DNA of 64,000 nucleotides, taken from positions 19,340 to 83,339 of the forward strand of contig JBBEAX010000068.1 of NCBI GenBank assembly GCA_040882645.1, written 5' to 3'. The translations under genes were made by a program, and so were the position numbers. Each line of letters starts with the position of its first letter. Positions within the stretch are counted from its first letter, which is position 1. This stretch comes from JAUYIV01 sp040882645 (GTDB lineage Bacteria; Actinomycetota; Acidimicrobiia; Spongiisociales; UBA11373). Below the pieces are notes generated by a model. That model saw only the letters and a list, made by a program, of their open reading frames with translations, was not told where the DNA came from and did no database searches. Below, piece by piece: positions 24,180-32,609 of the stretch.

Positions 24180-24308
24180 AGCCAGACCCGGTTGGGGCGC
24201 CAACCCCATGCCGGGCCGTATCAGCCAGACCCGGTCGGGGCCCCAACCCCATGCCGGGCCGTATCAGCCAGACCCGGTCGGGGCCCCAACCCCATGCCGG
24301 GCCCTATT
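24180..24308. repeat. Three tandem copies of a 43-bp unit
   Basis: Units at 24180-24222, 24223-24265 and 24266-24308. Copies 2 and 3 differ at their ends only; copy 1 has a few substitutions. Each unit contains a GGTCGGGGCCCCAACCCC dyad able to fold into a hairpin. The array sits between tRNA-Gly and tRNA-Cys on the transcribed strand. It is directly repeated with no spacers, so it is not a CRISPR array. Confidence 0.85.
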
Positions 24309-24402
24309 AGCCCGAATCCGACAGCACTCGACTCGCGACGCCAATCCGAGGATGACGACACGGCTCACGCGTCCGTCGAGGGAGCAAGCGCCCTCCTCCC
24401 CA

Positions 24403-24442
24403 AGGAACCCGGAGGGTTCCCGGACTCCCCCCTCCGGGGGAG
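24403..24442 (-). terminator. Two consecutive GC hairpins after tRNA-Gly
   Basis: On the minus strand, just downstream of tRNA-Gly, come CTCCCCC-GG-AGGGGGGAG (about 24425-24442) and then GGAACCC-TCC-GGGTTCC (24404-24420). They probably end or process the tRNA-Gly transcript before the 43-bp repeats. Confidence 0.5.
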
Positions 24443-24449
24443 AAACGGG

Positions 24450-24522
24450 AGCGGACGACCGGTCTCGAACCGGCGACCTTCACCTTGGCAAGGTGACGCT
24501 CTACCAACTGAGCTACGTCCGC
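24450..24522 (-). tRNA. tRNA-Gly(GCC)
   Basis: Cloverleaf on the minus strand with acceptor GCGGACG/CGTCCGC, D-stem GCTC/GAGC, anticodon stem TCACC/GGTGA around TTGCCAA (anticodon GCC), T-arm GCCGG-TTCGAGA-CCGGT and discriminator U. CCA is not encoded. Confidence 0.95.
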
Positions 24523-24555
24523 GAATGGGTGAATATATCACGGGCCCTTATTCGG

Positions 24556-24984
24556 CTAGGAGCCCGTAGAACCGAACCCTCCCGCACCCCGCGACGATTC
24601 CGGCAGCTCGTCGACGACCTCGAATTCCTGGGTGGAGACGGGCACAACCACCATCTGGGCGATCCGGTCACCGCGTGCGATCTGGATCGTTTCCAACCCA
24701 AGGTTCACCAGAATCGCCTTGATCTCCCCCCGATATCCGGAGTCGACGAGTCCGGGGCTGTTCACCACTCCGAGCCCCGATCTCGCGGCGAGGCCTGAAC
24801 GGGGGGTGACCAGCCCGCCAAAACCCTCCGGAATCGCCACTGCTACCCCCGTTGGGACGACGGCTCTCTCCCCCGGTTCGAGGGTGGCCGACTCGCGGGC
24901 GTAGAGGTCGACGCCGCCATCGCCCGGATGGGCGTGAGCGGGCATCGGGAGGTCGGGGTCGAGCCGCTTGAGCGGGATGCGCAT
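24556..24984 (-). CDS. dut: dUTP diphosphatase
   Basis: A 142-residue trimeric dUTPase that hydrolyses dUTP to dUMP, keeping uracil out of DNA. Five conserved motifs are visible: GDGGVDLYA, PRSGLA, GVVNSPGLVDSGYRG, GDRIAQMVV and the C-terminal glycine-rich GAGGFGSTG arm that closes over the active site. Length is normal. It is divergent from the membrane-protein gene at 25009 with only 24 bases between starts. Confidence 0.96.
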   Translation of the reverse strand: MRIPLKRLDPDLPMPAHAHPGDGGVDLYARESATLEPGERAVVPTGVAVAIPEGFGGLVTPRSGLAARSGLGVVNSPGLVDSGYRGEIKAILVNLGLETIQIARGDRIAQMVVVPVSTQEFEVVDELPESSRGAGGFGSTGS

Positions 24985-25008
24985 GATGTCGATTATGCCC
25001 CTGGGAAG

Positions 25009-25974
25009 ATGACAGACGTGAGCCGGTTGAGGACACCCGAGCGAGAAGCGTTCCGCAGGACGATTCTCGGCATGCTGGAGACCACTCCAGCGACGGTGGC
25101 GCGCGCCGGCACCGTCGGCGCTCTGGAGGAGCCGGTCTCCGACCTCGACTTCGACTGGCGACCCACCCCACTGGGGAAGGTGGTGGAGTCGAAGCGGGAG
25201 TATCGGTGGCCGATCGTCGCCGGGGCGGCGCTCGTTGGGTTGGCGGTGCTCGTCGTGGCGCGGTTCGTCATCTTCCTCCCCGCCGACCAGGCGGAGGTCC
25301 GCCTTGCCAAATACGCCACGTCAGTCGACGAATTCTCCGCCGCCATCGAGGCGATGGAGGCGGCGGAGACCCTCACCGACCCCGCCGCCGCAGCGCAGTT
25401 CCTCGAAGCGGCTGGCGAGCTGCTCGTGGTCGCTCGTCCCGGACCACCGGGTTTCCTGCCGTTCATGCCGGCCGGACCGGTGGCGGATGTGCGATCCGTC
25501 CGCCACCGGCTCCTGATCCTGGCCGACGCCGCCGACTCGATCGCCGCCCGACTCGCCCGCGCCGCCCAGTACCGCGAGGCCTCCGGCGAAATCCTCGCCA
25601 TCCCGCTGCTCCCCTCGAGCGCTCCCCCCGAGTTGATCGATCCCGCCGCCCGGGCCCTCGCCACCATGCACAGCCAATCGACGGCGGCGGCAGGACGCCT
25701 CGACGACAGCGACGAGTACGCCGCTTATCGGGAAAGCGTGGAACAGGCCCTGACCACGTTGCCGGGGTCGATCGACCGCTATCTCCTGGCCCTACGGCGC
25801 GGGGAGGAGGCGACCGCCTTGGCGCGCATCGCCGAGCTGGAGGCGAGCCGTGAGGACACCCTCGCCGAAGTCGAAGCAGTCCTCGGACAGGTCGAAACGG
25901 ACGCCGCCACCCTGATCCTGGAACTCAAGCGCGGGATCGCCGAGGTGAGGATCCTCCTCGGGGACACGGGCTGA
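25009..25974 (+). CDS. Single-pass membrane protein of unknown function
   Basis: A 321-residue protein starting MTDVSRLRTPEREAFRRTIL. One membrane helix lies at about residues 67-90 (IVAGAALVGLAVLVVARFVIF), with about 65 residues before it. The rest is an alanine-rich, helical domain with amphipathic repeats and no recognised motif. ATG 25009 is taken because the upstream extension would overlap dut. It ends 15 bases before the convergent nrdR stop. No family recognised. Confidence 0.7.
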   Translation: MTDVSRLRTPEREAFRRTILGMLETTPATVARAGTVGALEEPVSDLDFDWRPTPLGKVVESKREYRWPIVAGAALVGLAVLVVARFVIFLPADQAEVRLAKYATSVDEFSAAIEAMEAAETLTDPAAAAQFLEAAGELLVVARPGPPGFLPFMPAGPVADVRSVRHRLLILADAADSIAARLARAAQYREASGEILAIPLLPSSAPPELIDPAARALATMHSQSTAAAGRLDDSDEYAAYRESVEQALTTLPGSIDRYLLALRRGEEATALARIAELEASREDTLAEVEAVLGQVETDAATLILELKRGIAEVRILLGDTG

Positions 25975-25989
25975 CCGGAGATCCAGGGG

Positions 25990-26436
25990 TCAGCCCGGAT
26001 CCTCGAGGGCTGCCATCTCTCGCTCGAAGTCGCTGGCGCCCTCGAAGTCCTTGTATACCGAGGCAAACCGGAGATAGGCCACCTCGTCGAGGTGCCGCAG
26101 CGCTTCGAGCACCCGCCGGCCGATCTCGTCGGTTGCCGACTCGCCTTCGGCCTCCACATAGGCTTCGATCTCGCCCACGAGGGCGTCGATGGCCCCCGGG
26201 GGAACCTCCCGACCGGCGACCGCGTTCGCCACCCCCACCCGCACCTTCTCGGGGACGAAGGGCTCGATCCGGCCATCCCGCTTGCGCACCGTGAGACTGC
26301 TCTCCCGCCGCTCATAGGTGGTGAATCGGTTGGCGCACCCCTCGCACGCCCGGCGACGACGGATGGCCGACCCGCCCTCGGCGGGACGACTGTCGACCAC
26401 CCTGGTGTCATCGGCCGAGCAATAGGGGCATCGCAT
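25990..26436 (-). CDS. nrdR: Transcriptional repressor NrdR
   Basis: A 148-residue zinc-finger/ATP-cone repressor of ribonucleotide reductase genes. The zinc ribbon is MRCPYCSADDTRVVDSR with CEGCANRFTTYER; the ATP cone follows with VRKRDGRIEPF and DEVAYLRFASVYKDF. ATG 26436 opens the zinc ribbon directly, so the longer upstream frame is rejected. Its position next to the LysM protein and lexA is the order known in mycobacteria. Confidence 0.96.
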   Translation of the reverse strand: MRCPYCSADDTRVVDSRPAEGGSAIRRRRACEGCANRFTTYERRESSLTVRKRDGRIEPFVPEKVRVGVANAVAGREVPPGAIDALVGEIEAYVEAEGESATDEIGRRVLEALRHLDEVAYLRFASVYKDFEGASDFEREMAALEDPG

Positions 26437-26517
26437 GGCCTCGAAGGGTACCGGTGCGGCCGACCCGGCGTTCTCTACAGGGACCACGGAGGGTGCCCGG
26501 CGACGACGGTCCGCGGT

Positions 26518-26823
26518 CTAGGGGACCGGGATCCGCAGAACCTGGCCCGGCTGAATGCTGCTCGTCTCGAGGCCGTTCACTGCTTTCAGGTCGAACACGA
26601 AGTCCCGGACGTCGGAATCCTCGGGAGCGTGAACCATGGCGATATCCCACAAAGTGTCGCCAACTCGAACCGTATGGGTGACGAGGGTGATTTCATCGGG
26701 CGAGGCGACCGTCGGCCCCTCGGCGCGAGCGGCAACGGTGACAGCGAGCAGGAGGGCCAGCGCCACGGCGACCGAGGTGAGGAGAACCACGACCCTGGTG
26801 CGGGTATTGGCGGAGATCGTCAT
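26518..26823 (-). CDS. LysM cell-division inhibitor of the SOS response (DivS / Rv2719c-like)
   Basis: A 101-residue protein with an N-terminal membrane anchor (VVVLLTSVAVALALLLAVTV) and one extracytoplasmic LysM domain (VRVGDTLWDIAMVH ... INPGQ-like QPGQVLRIPV). It is divergent from lexA and followed by nrdR, the arrangement of Rv2719c in Mycobacterium tuberculosis, divS in Corynebacterium and yneA in Bacillus, which hold back division during DNA damage. ATG 26823 is chosen over a long upstream frame that would run through the LexA boxes. Its promoter carries a LexA box in the spacer. Confidence 0.85.
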   Translation of the reverse strand: MTISANTRTRVVVLLTSVAVALALLLAVTVAARAEGPTVASPDEITLVTHTVRVGDTLWDIAMVHAPEDSDVRDFVFDLKAVNGLETSSIQPGQVLRIPVP

Positions 26824-26909
26824 GGCGCTGGCACCTCCTACGTTGCTGTCTGTCTCGGGGGCCTTGGCTCGGCCCCCACACGCTGCACACCCTATGGACC
26901 CGGTGTGAC

Positions 26910-27008
26910 ACGAACGTGTGTTCGCTCTGAGAAGACCAATGTATCGAACGGGTGTTCGCTTGTCAAGTCGAACATATGTTTGTCGGTGAACACCTGTTCG
27001 GCTATCGT
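26910..27008. promoter_or_regulatory. Divergent SOS promoters with four LexA boxes
   Basis: Four matches to TCGAAC-N4-GTTCGA lie at 26910-26925 (ACGAACGTGTGTTCGC), 26944-26959 (TCGAACGGGTGTTCGC), 26968-26983 (TCGAACATATGTTTGT) and 26986-27001 (GTGAACACCTGTTCGG). The minus-strand promoter has TTGACA (26961-26966) and TACATT (26938-26943) 17 bases apart with box 2 in its spacer. The plus-strand promoter has TTGTCG (26980-26985) and TATCGT (27003-27008) 17 bases apart with box 4 in its spacer. Confidence 0.88.
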
Positions 27009-27031
27009 TCGGCGATAAGAAAGGGAGGCCC

Positions 27032-27661
27032 ATGTCCCCCAGCGACATCAGCGATCGGCAGAAGCAGATTCTCGAGCTCATCCACGAGACGGTGCAGCGC
27101 CGGGGCTATCCCCCGTCCGTACGGGAGATCGGGGAGGCCGTCGGTCTCAGCTCACCGTCCACCGTCCACAGTCACCTCTCGGCGCTGGTGGAGGGCGGAT
27201 ACCTCCGCCGCGATGCCACCAAGCCACGCGCCATCGAAGTCATCGACACCGGCGGTTACGGCGAGCTACGCCGCGCCCCGGTACGCGATGTCCCCCTCGT
27301 CGGGCGAATCGCCGCCGGTTCACCGATGCTCGCCGAAGAGGACATCGAAGAGATCTTCCCATTGCCCACCGAACTGGTCGGCAACGAGCCGGTGATCATG
27401 CTGCGGGTCCAGGGCGACTCGATGATCAACGCGGGGATCTTCGACGGCGACCTCGTCGTCGTGCGACGCCAGCCCGACGCCCGGAACGGCGAGTTGGTGG
27501 CCGCCCTGATCAACGGCGAGGAGGCCACCGTCAAGCGATTCCGTCGTGAAGGCGACCGTGTGCTGCTCATCGCCGAGAACCCGGCTTACGAACCGATCGT
27601 GCTCACCGCCGGCGTCGAGATCGTGGGGAAGGTCGTCGCGGTCCTGCGCACGGTCAGGTAG
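27032..27661 (+). CDS. lexA: SOS repressor LexA
   Basis: A 209-residue repressor/autoprotease controlling the SOS regulon. The N-terminal winged helix-turn-helix (SVREIGEAVGLSSPSTVHSH) is followed by the Ala-Gly cleavage site in GRIAAGSP and the catalytic dyad: serine in VQGDSMINAGI and lysine in EATVKRF. A strong AAAGGGAGG precedes the ATG. Autoregulation is indicated by LexA boxes in its promoter. Confidence 0.97.
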   Translation: MSPSDISDRQKQILELIHETVQRRGYPPSVREIGEAVGLSSPSTVHSHLSALVEGGYLRRDATKPRAIEVIDTGGYGELRRAPVRDVPLVGRIAAGSPMLAEEDIEEIFPLPTELVGNEPVIMLRVQGDSMINAGIFDGDLVVVRRQPDARNGELVAALINGEEATVKRFRREGDRVLLIAENPAYEPIVLTAGVEIVGKVVAVLRTVR

Positions 27662-27683
27662 GGGCCCTCGCTTCGCTCGGGCC

Positions 27684-27704
27684 GCAATTCGCGATTCGCA
27701 ATTC
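27684..27704. repeat. Heptanucleotide array, 3 units
   Basis: Units GCAATTC, GCGATTC and GCAATTC, starting 22 bases after the lexA stop. Just before it, GGCCCTCGCTTCGCTCGGGCC is a dyad related to the 19-bp repeats at 43451. Confidence 0.7.
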
Positions 27705-27803
27705 GAAGGAACGGGTCAAGGCGTTGTGGAGGCCGCCCGGGCGATCTGGCGATTGGCGGGCCTGCTCGTAGGGTCAGCTTCCCCCCCTCCCCCCTTCGGG
27801 GTA

Positions 27804-27826
27804 CTCCCCCCGGAAGCCGGGGGGAG
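27804..27826. terminator. Bidirectional hairpin between lexA and dapF
   Basis: A perfect 10-bp stem CTCCCCCCGG/CCGGGGGGAG with an AAG loop, placed five bases from the dapF stop in the convergent lexA-dapF gap. It may serve both genes. A second C/G-rich dyad lies just before it. Confidence 0.6.
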
Positions 27827-27830
27827 ACGC

Positions 27831-28595
27831 TCAATCCTCGATCGATCCAATCGTTCCTGCGAACACTTCGCGCGCGGGGCCTTCGATCCAGGCTTCGCCT
27901 TCGATGATCTCTACCAGCAGTGGGCCGCCGGGGAGCATCACGGTCACCTTGGGGTCGGTCAGGCCCTGGTGGACGGCGGCAGCCACCGTGGCGGCGGCGC
28001 CGGTGCCGCAGGCGAGGGTCTCGCCCACCCCCCGCTCCCATACCCGGAGGTCGATTCGGTTCGGAGCGACGACCGTGGCGAACTCCACATTGGTGCGGTC
28101 GGGGAACGCCGGGTCGCCTTCGACCAACGGGCCCGCGGCGCCGACGGGCACCGCTTCGGTGTCGGAGACGAAGGCGACGGCATGGGGATTGCCGATGTCG
28201 ACCCGCTCCAACCGATAGCCGATCAGTTCCACCGGGTCGCCTGAGACCGCTACCGGGCCGAGTTGAGCGCGGACGGTCCCCTCTCGCACCACGGTGCTCC
28301 TTGGCCCGACCAGGGTGTTGACCATCACTTCCGGGCCCGGGACCATCCCGTGCGTCACCGCATACAGGGCGACGCACCGCAGGCCATTCCCACACATCTC
28401 TGCGGCCGATCCGTCGGCGTTCCAGTAGCCCATGGACACGGTCCCGGCGTCCACTGGAGTCACCACCAGCACCCCATCGGCTCCGATCCCGCGCCGGCGG
28501 TCGCACCAAGTAGCCACCTGCACCGGAGATGGAACGAAGGGGCCGCCGAACACGATGAAGTCGTTGCCTAGGCCCTCCATCTTCACGAAGTCCAT
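27831..28595 (-). CDS. dapF: Diaminopimelate epimerase
   Basis: A 254-residue cofactor-free racemase that converts LL- to meso-diaminopimelate for peptidoglycan and lysine. The two catalytic cysteines are in EMCGNGLRC and LACGTGAAA; the N-terminal MDFVKMEGLGNDFIV is standard. It overlaps the end of miaA by 13 bases. Together with dapA and dapB elsewhere in the window it covers part of the lysine pathway. Confidence 0.96.
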   Translation of the reverse strand: MDFVKMEGLGNDFIVFGGPFVPSPVQVATWCDRRRGIGADGVLVVTPVDAGTVSMGYWNADGSAAEMCGNGLRCVALYAVTHGMVPGPEVMVNTLVGPRSTVVREGTVRAQLGPVAVSGDPVELIGYRLERVDIGNPHAVAFVSDTEAVPVGAAGPLVEGDPAFPDRTNVEFATVVAPNRIDLRVWERGVGETLACGTGAAATVAAAVHQGLTDPKVTVMLPGGPLLVEIIEGEAWIEGPAREVFAGTIGSIED

Positions 28596-29500
28596 CCGGC
28601 CTCCTCGAGGCTCGCCACCGCCGCCTCGGCGAGCAACGCGGGGTCATCTTGCCACCCCAGCCAGTCGATCCTCGGGTCGCGTCGGTGAAAGGTGCGCTGG
28701 CGCCGCGCCAGCGAGGTGGTGGCGTCGATCGCCCGCTTGCGAGCGGTAGTGAGGTCCCACTCTCCTTCGACGACCCGCAGCATCTCGCGGTATCCCACCG
28801 CGGTGGCCGCGGTGGGGCCCAACCGGCCGCGTAAGCCATCCACTTCGTCGAGCAGACCGCGCTCGATCATCCGGTCGAGCCGCCGCTCCACCCGGGCGGG
28901 AAGCTGCTCTCCCGGATCGACACCCACCACGGCCACCGGGATCTCGGACCGATACTCCCGGACGGCATCGGCAGCTGCCGCCGTCGCCCGGGCCGTGGGC
29001 GTCAACCCGGTGAGCCGGTGGATCTCCAAGGCGCGGATCACCCGGCGTGGGTTGGCCAGATCGACCCAGACCCCCGCTTCCGGATCAGCCGCGAGCAGTT
29101 CCGCGGTCGCCTCCTCGGCGGGCATGCCCTCGATGACCTCCCGCAGGCCATCATCCGTTGGGGGGAACTCGAGCGGATCCACCAGCGATCTGAAGTGCAA
29201 CCCGCTGCCCCCCACGATCAGGACGCGAGCACCCCGTCCCTCGATCTCGGCCATCGCCAGCCGTCCGCGCACCTGGAACTCGGCCACGGAGAAGGCCACC
29301 TCCGGGTCGACGACGTCGATCATGTGATGCGGGACCCGGGCGATCTCCTCGGCCGCCGGCTTGGCGGTCCCGATGTTCATGCCCCGATAGACCTGCATGC
29401 TGTCCACCGACAGGATCTCCGCGCCGAGCCGCTCGGCGACGAGCAGGGCGACATCGCTCTTACCGGCCGCAGTGGGGCCGAGGATCGCTCCGACCTTCAG
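28583..29500 (-). CDS. miaA: tRNA dimethylallyltransferase, apparent CTG start
   Basis: A 305-residue enzyme that adds dimethylallyl to A37 of tRNAs reading UNN codons. The P-loop LGPTAAGKS lies upstream of the first ATG (29407), so the gene must start earlier. The only sensible site is CTG at 29498-29500, overlapping the miaB stop as CTGA, which gives KVGAILGPTAAGKSDVALL after the start. No ATG, GTG or TTG is in frame between the upstream stop region and the P-loop. Other motifs (SVDSMQVYRGMNIGTAKP, DVVDPEVAFSVAEF) are normal. A sequencing error is the alternative explanation. Confidence 0.9.
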   Translation of the reverse strand: MKVGAILGPTAAGKSDVALLVAERLGAEILSVDSMQVYRGMNIGTAKPAAEEIARVPHHMIDVVDPEVAFSVAEFQVRGRLAMAEIEGRGARVLIVGGSGLHFRSLVDPLEFPPTDDGLREVIEGMPAEEATAELLAADPEAGVWVDLANPRRVIRALEIHRLTGLTPTARATAAAADAVREYRSEIPVAVVGVDPGEQLPARVERRLDRMIERGLLDEVDGLRGRLGPTAATAVGYREMLRVVEGEWDLTTARKRAIDATTSLARRQRTFHRRDPRIDWLGWQDDPALLAEAAVASLEEAGWTS

Positions 29501-30885
29501 GTCGCCACCCGCCCGACGAGGTGGCTGGGGGCGGCATACTCGACGACCGCGTCGAAGAACGACCCGGGTGCGCGCTCCCCGGGAACATGCAAGACCTTGT
29601 TGGTCCTCGTCCTCGCAGTCACCACTCCAGGATCCTTCCTGGAAGGACCTTCGACGAGACCCTCGACCGTGCTGCCCACCAACGCCTGGTTCTTCTCCAA
29701 CGAGACCTGCCGCTGCAGATCGGCCAGGCGGGTGAAGCGCTCGGAGGCCACCTCGGGTTCGACCCGCCCGTCCAAGTCGGCTGCAGGGGTTCCCGGTCGG
29801 GGCGAGTAGATGAACATGTAGGCGCCGTCGAAGCGGGCTTCGGCCATCACATCGAGTGTCCGCTGGAAGTCATCCTCCGTCTCGCCGGGGAACCCCACGA
29901 TGATGTCGGTGGAGGTCGCCAGGCCGGGAATCGTCGCCTCGGCGGCCCGCAGCTTCTCGATGAAACGATCCGGGGTGTAGCCGCGTTGCATCGCCCGCAG
30001 GATCCGGGCGCTGCCGCTCTGGAGCGGCAGGTGGAGTTGCTCGCACACCGCAGGCGTCTCGGCCATCGCCTCGAGCACGTCCTGTTTGATGTCCTTGGGG
30101 TGCGGGCTGGTGAACCGGATCCGCCGGATCCCCTCGATCTCGCCTACTCGCCGCAGCAGGTTGGCAAAGATCGGGCGGCGGCGACCGTCGATCGCCAGGT
30201 CCCGCCCGTAGGAGTTGACGTTCTGGCCGAGGAGGGTCACCTCGACCACCCCATCGGCAGCCAGATCACGCACCTCGCGGACGATGTCGCCCGGACGCCG
30301 CGAGATCTCCTTACCCCGGACGATCGGGACGATGCAGAAGGTGCACCCGTTGTTGCACCCGATCGTGATCGTCACCCAGGCCGAATGCGGGACCTCCCGA
30401 TGGGCCGGCAGGGTGGACGGCACGTCGTCGATCGAGGCGGTCTCGTCCCAGATCTCGGTGACCGGGCCCCACTCCTCGGCGTGATCGAGAAGGGTGATCA
30501 CCCGATGGAGGTTGTGCGTACCGAAGACCACATCCACCCACGGCGCCTTTGCCTGAACCACCTCGCGGTCCTTCTGGGCGAGGCACCCACCCACCAGGAT
30601 CCGCATGCCCGGGCGTTCGTCCTTCACCGCCTTGAGTTGACCGAGGTTCCCGTAGAGGCGGTTGTCGGCGTTCTCGCGGATACAGCAGGTGTTGATCATC
30701 ACCACGTCGGCATCATCGAGACCAGCGGCAGGGACCATTCCATCGGCTTCGAACAACCCGCCGATGCGCTCGGAGTCGTGCTCGTTCATCTGACATCCGA
30801 AGGTCCGAACCAGGTACCGGCGCCCGGTGCGCGTCGGAACGCGACGCTCGCGCACGACGGGGATACCGAGTTCGACGGTGGTCAT
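29497..30885 (-). CDS. miaB: tRNA-2-methylthio-N6-dimethylallyladenosine synthase
   Basis: A 462-residue radical-SAM methylthiotransferase acting on the MiaA product. The N-terminal iron-sulfur domain has cysteines in TFGCQMN, NTCCIRENA and VGGCLAQ; the radical-SAM motif is CNNGCTFC; a C-terminal TRAM domain ends the protein. Upstream of miaA and coupled by overlap, it forms a tRNA-modification unit downstream of rny. ATG overlaps the rny stop (ATGA). Confidence 0.95.
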   Translation of the reverse strand: MTTVELGIPVVRERRVPTRTGRRYLVRTFGCQMNEHDSERIGGLFEADGMVPAAGLDDADVVMINTCCIRENADNRLYGNLGQLKAVKDERPGMRILVGGCLAQKDREVVQAKAPWVDVVFGTHNLHRVITLLDHAEEWGPVTEIWDETASIDDVPSTLPAHREVPHSAWVTITIGCNNGCTFCIVPIVRGKEISRRPGDIVREVRDLAADGVVEVTLLGQNVNSYGRDLAIDGRRRPIFANLLRRVGEIEGIRRIRFTSPHPKDIKQDVLEAMAETPAVCEQLHLPLQSGSARILRAMQRGYTPDRFIEKLRAAEATIPGLATSTDIIVGFPGETEDDFQRTLDVMAEARFDGAYMFIYSPRPGTPAADLDGRVEPEVASERFTRLADLQRQVSLEKNQALVGSTVEGLVEGPSRKDPGVVTARTRTNKVLHVPGERAPGSFFDAVVEYAAPSHLVGRVAT

Positions 30886-32414
30886 CGGGCGAAGTCGGTG
30901 GCGCGCAGCTCGCGGATGACCGTCACCCGGATCTGACCGGGATACTGAAGGTCCTCTTCGAACCGCTTGGAGATTCGCCGGGCAAGATCGTGAGCGCCGA
31001 GATCGTCCACCGAGCCGGGATCGACCACCACTCTCACCTCGCGTCCGGCCTGCATCGCGTATACCCGCTCAACCCCGTCGAACTCCATGGCGATGGCCTC
31101 GAGTTGCTCGAGACGACGAACGTAGGAGTCGACCGCCTCGCGACGGGCTCCGGGGCGGCTGGCGGAAACGGCGTCCGCCGCCTGCACCACCACCGCGGTG
31201 AGGGTCCGGGGCTCGACTTCGTTGTGGTGGGCCTCGATGCCGTGGACGATCGCGGGGTCTTCACCGAAACGGCGGGCGATCTCGGCGCCCACCAGCGCGT
31301 GAGAGCCGCCCAACTCATGACTGACGGCCTTCCCGATGTCGTGGAGGAAGGCCGCCCGCTTCGCCTCTTCAGGATTGATGCCGATCTCGGCCGCCAACAT
31401 CCCCGCCACCTTGGCCGACTCGATGAGGTGGTGCAGCACGTTCTGGCCGTACGACAGCCGGTACTTGAGCCGGCCAAGCAGTGTCACGATCTCGGGATGC
31501 ACCCGGGAGACCCCGACCTCCAACAACGCCCACTCGCCGGCGTCGCGCACTCCCTGCTCCACCTCCGCCAGGGCCTTCTCGTATGCGTCCTCGATGGATG
31601 ACGGGTGAATGCGACCATCGGCGATTAGGCGCTCGAGGGCGATCCGGGCTACCTCACGCCGCACCGGATCGAACGCCGAAATGGCGACCGCCTCGGGGGT
31701 GTCGTCGACGATGATGTTCACCCCTGTGACCGACTCGAAAGCGCGGATGTTGCGACCGTCCCGCCCGATGATGCGGCCCTTCATGTCGTCCGACGGCAGG
31801 GCGACCGTCGATACGGTCGTCTCGGCCACCACTTCCGACGCAAGCCGTTGCACGGCCGTGGCAAGGATCCGTCGGGCTCGCCGGTCGGCCTCCTCTCGGG
31901 CCTTGGTCTCCATGTCGCGCATGAGAACCATCGCATCGCGCCGTGCCTCGTCTTCGACCCGATGCAGCAACTCCTCCTTCGCCGCCCGCGCATCGACACC
32001 GGCGAGCGCTTCGAGTGCTGCCCGTGCCTCCTCACGAAGCGCCTCGACGTCACGGCGCGACGACGAGATGTCACGCTCGCGGTCGAGGATCAGGGTTTCG
32101 CGCTGCGCAAGATTCGAGGCACGCTGTTCGAGGGTCGCCTCGCGCTGGATGATGCGCTCTTCTTGAGATTCGACCTCGACGCGGCGGTGCTCGAGAGTCG
32201 CCTCTTCGCGCTCGCGATAGGTCTCTGCCTTGGCGCGAGCCTCCTCTTCGGCCCGCTCCAGTATCCGCTGTGAGGAGGTGCGGGCGTCGCGGACCAATAG
32301 GTCGGCCGTCGTCGCGGCCCGGCCGAGGCTTCTTCGCTGAAGCCAGCGGCCTATGAGAATTCCGGCGCCGAGCGCCACGATCCCGGCGATCGAACCGATC
32401 ACCGCGGTGGCCAT
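30882..32414 (-). CDS. rny: Ribonuclease Y
   Basis: A 510-residue membrane-anchored endoribonuclease that starts mRNA decay. There is one N-terminal helix (VIGSIAGIVALGAGILIG), a long coiled coil (about residues 35-190), a KH domain with GRIIGRDGRNIRAFE, and an HD domain with FLHDIGKAVSHE. AAGGAG precedes ATG 32414; the longer upstream frame has no support. It follows recA without a recX gene between them. Confidence 0.95.
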   Translation of the reverse strand: MATAVIGSIAGIVALGAGILIGRWLQRRSLGRAATTADLLVRDARTSSQRILERAEEEARAKAETYREREEATLEHRRVEVESQEERIIQREATLEQRASNLAQRETLILDRERDISSSRRDVEALREEARAALEALAGVDARAAKEELLHRVEDEARRDAMVLMRDMETKAREEADRRARRILATAVQRLASEVVAETTVSTVALPSDDMKGRIIGRDGRNIRAFESVTGVNIIVDDTPEAVAISAFDPVRREVARIALERLIADGRIHPSSIEDAYEKALAEVEQGVRDAGEWALLEVGVSRVHPEIVTLLGRLKYRLSYGQNVLHHLIESAKVAGMLAAEIGINPEEAKRAAFLHDIGKAVSHELGGSHALVGAEIARRFGEDPAIVHGIEAHHNEVEPRTLTAVVVQAADAVSASRPGARREAVDSYVRRLEQLEAIAMEFDGVERVYAMQAGREVRVVVDPGSVDDLGAHDLARRISKRFEEDLQYPGQIRVTVIRELRATDFAR

Positions 32415-32609
32415 GATTCTCCTTCCGGCCGACCCCGCCGGACGAACTGCGCGCCGAACCACCTGGCTCGACGCGCACCCTCAGACCCAGTCATCCACAG
32501 ACTCGGTCGATCACACCTCCCGGCAGGGCCGCAACTTCAGAACGTTCTGTTTCAAATGCGTGTGCGCGTTGGGAGGTAATCGTACCGCGCCCCGGCCGAT
32601 CCGCCAGGA

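Noticed and set aside
24180..24308. Possible CRISPR array
   Set aside because: The 43-bp units are contiguous with no spacers, and no cas gene is in the window.
26824..27081. Longer start for the DivS-like LysM protein
   Set aside because: It would translate through both SOS promoters and into lexA; ATG 26823 directly precedes the membrane anchor.
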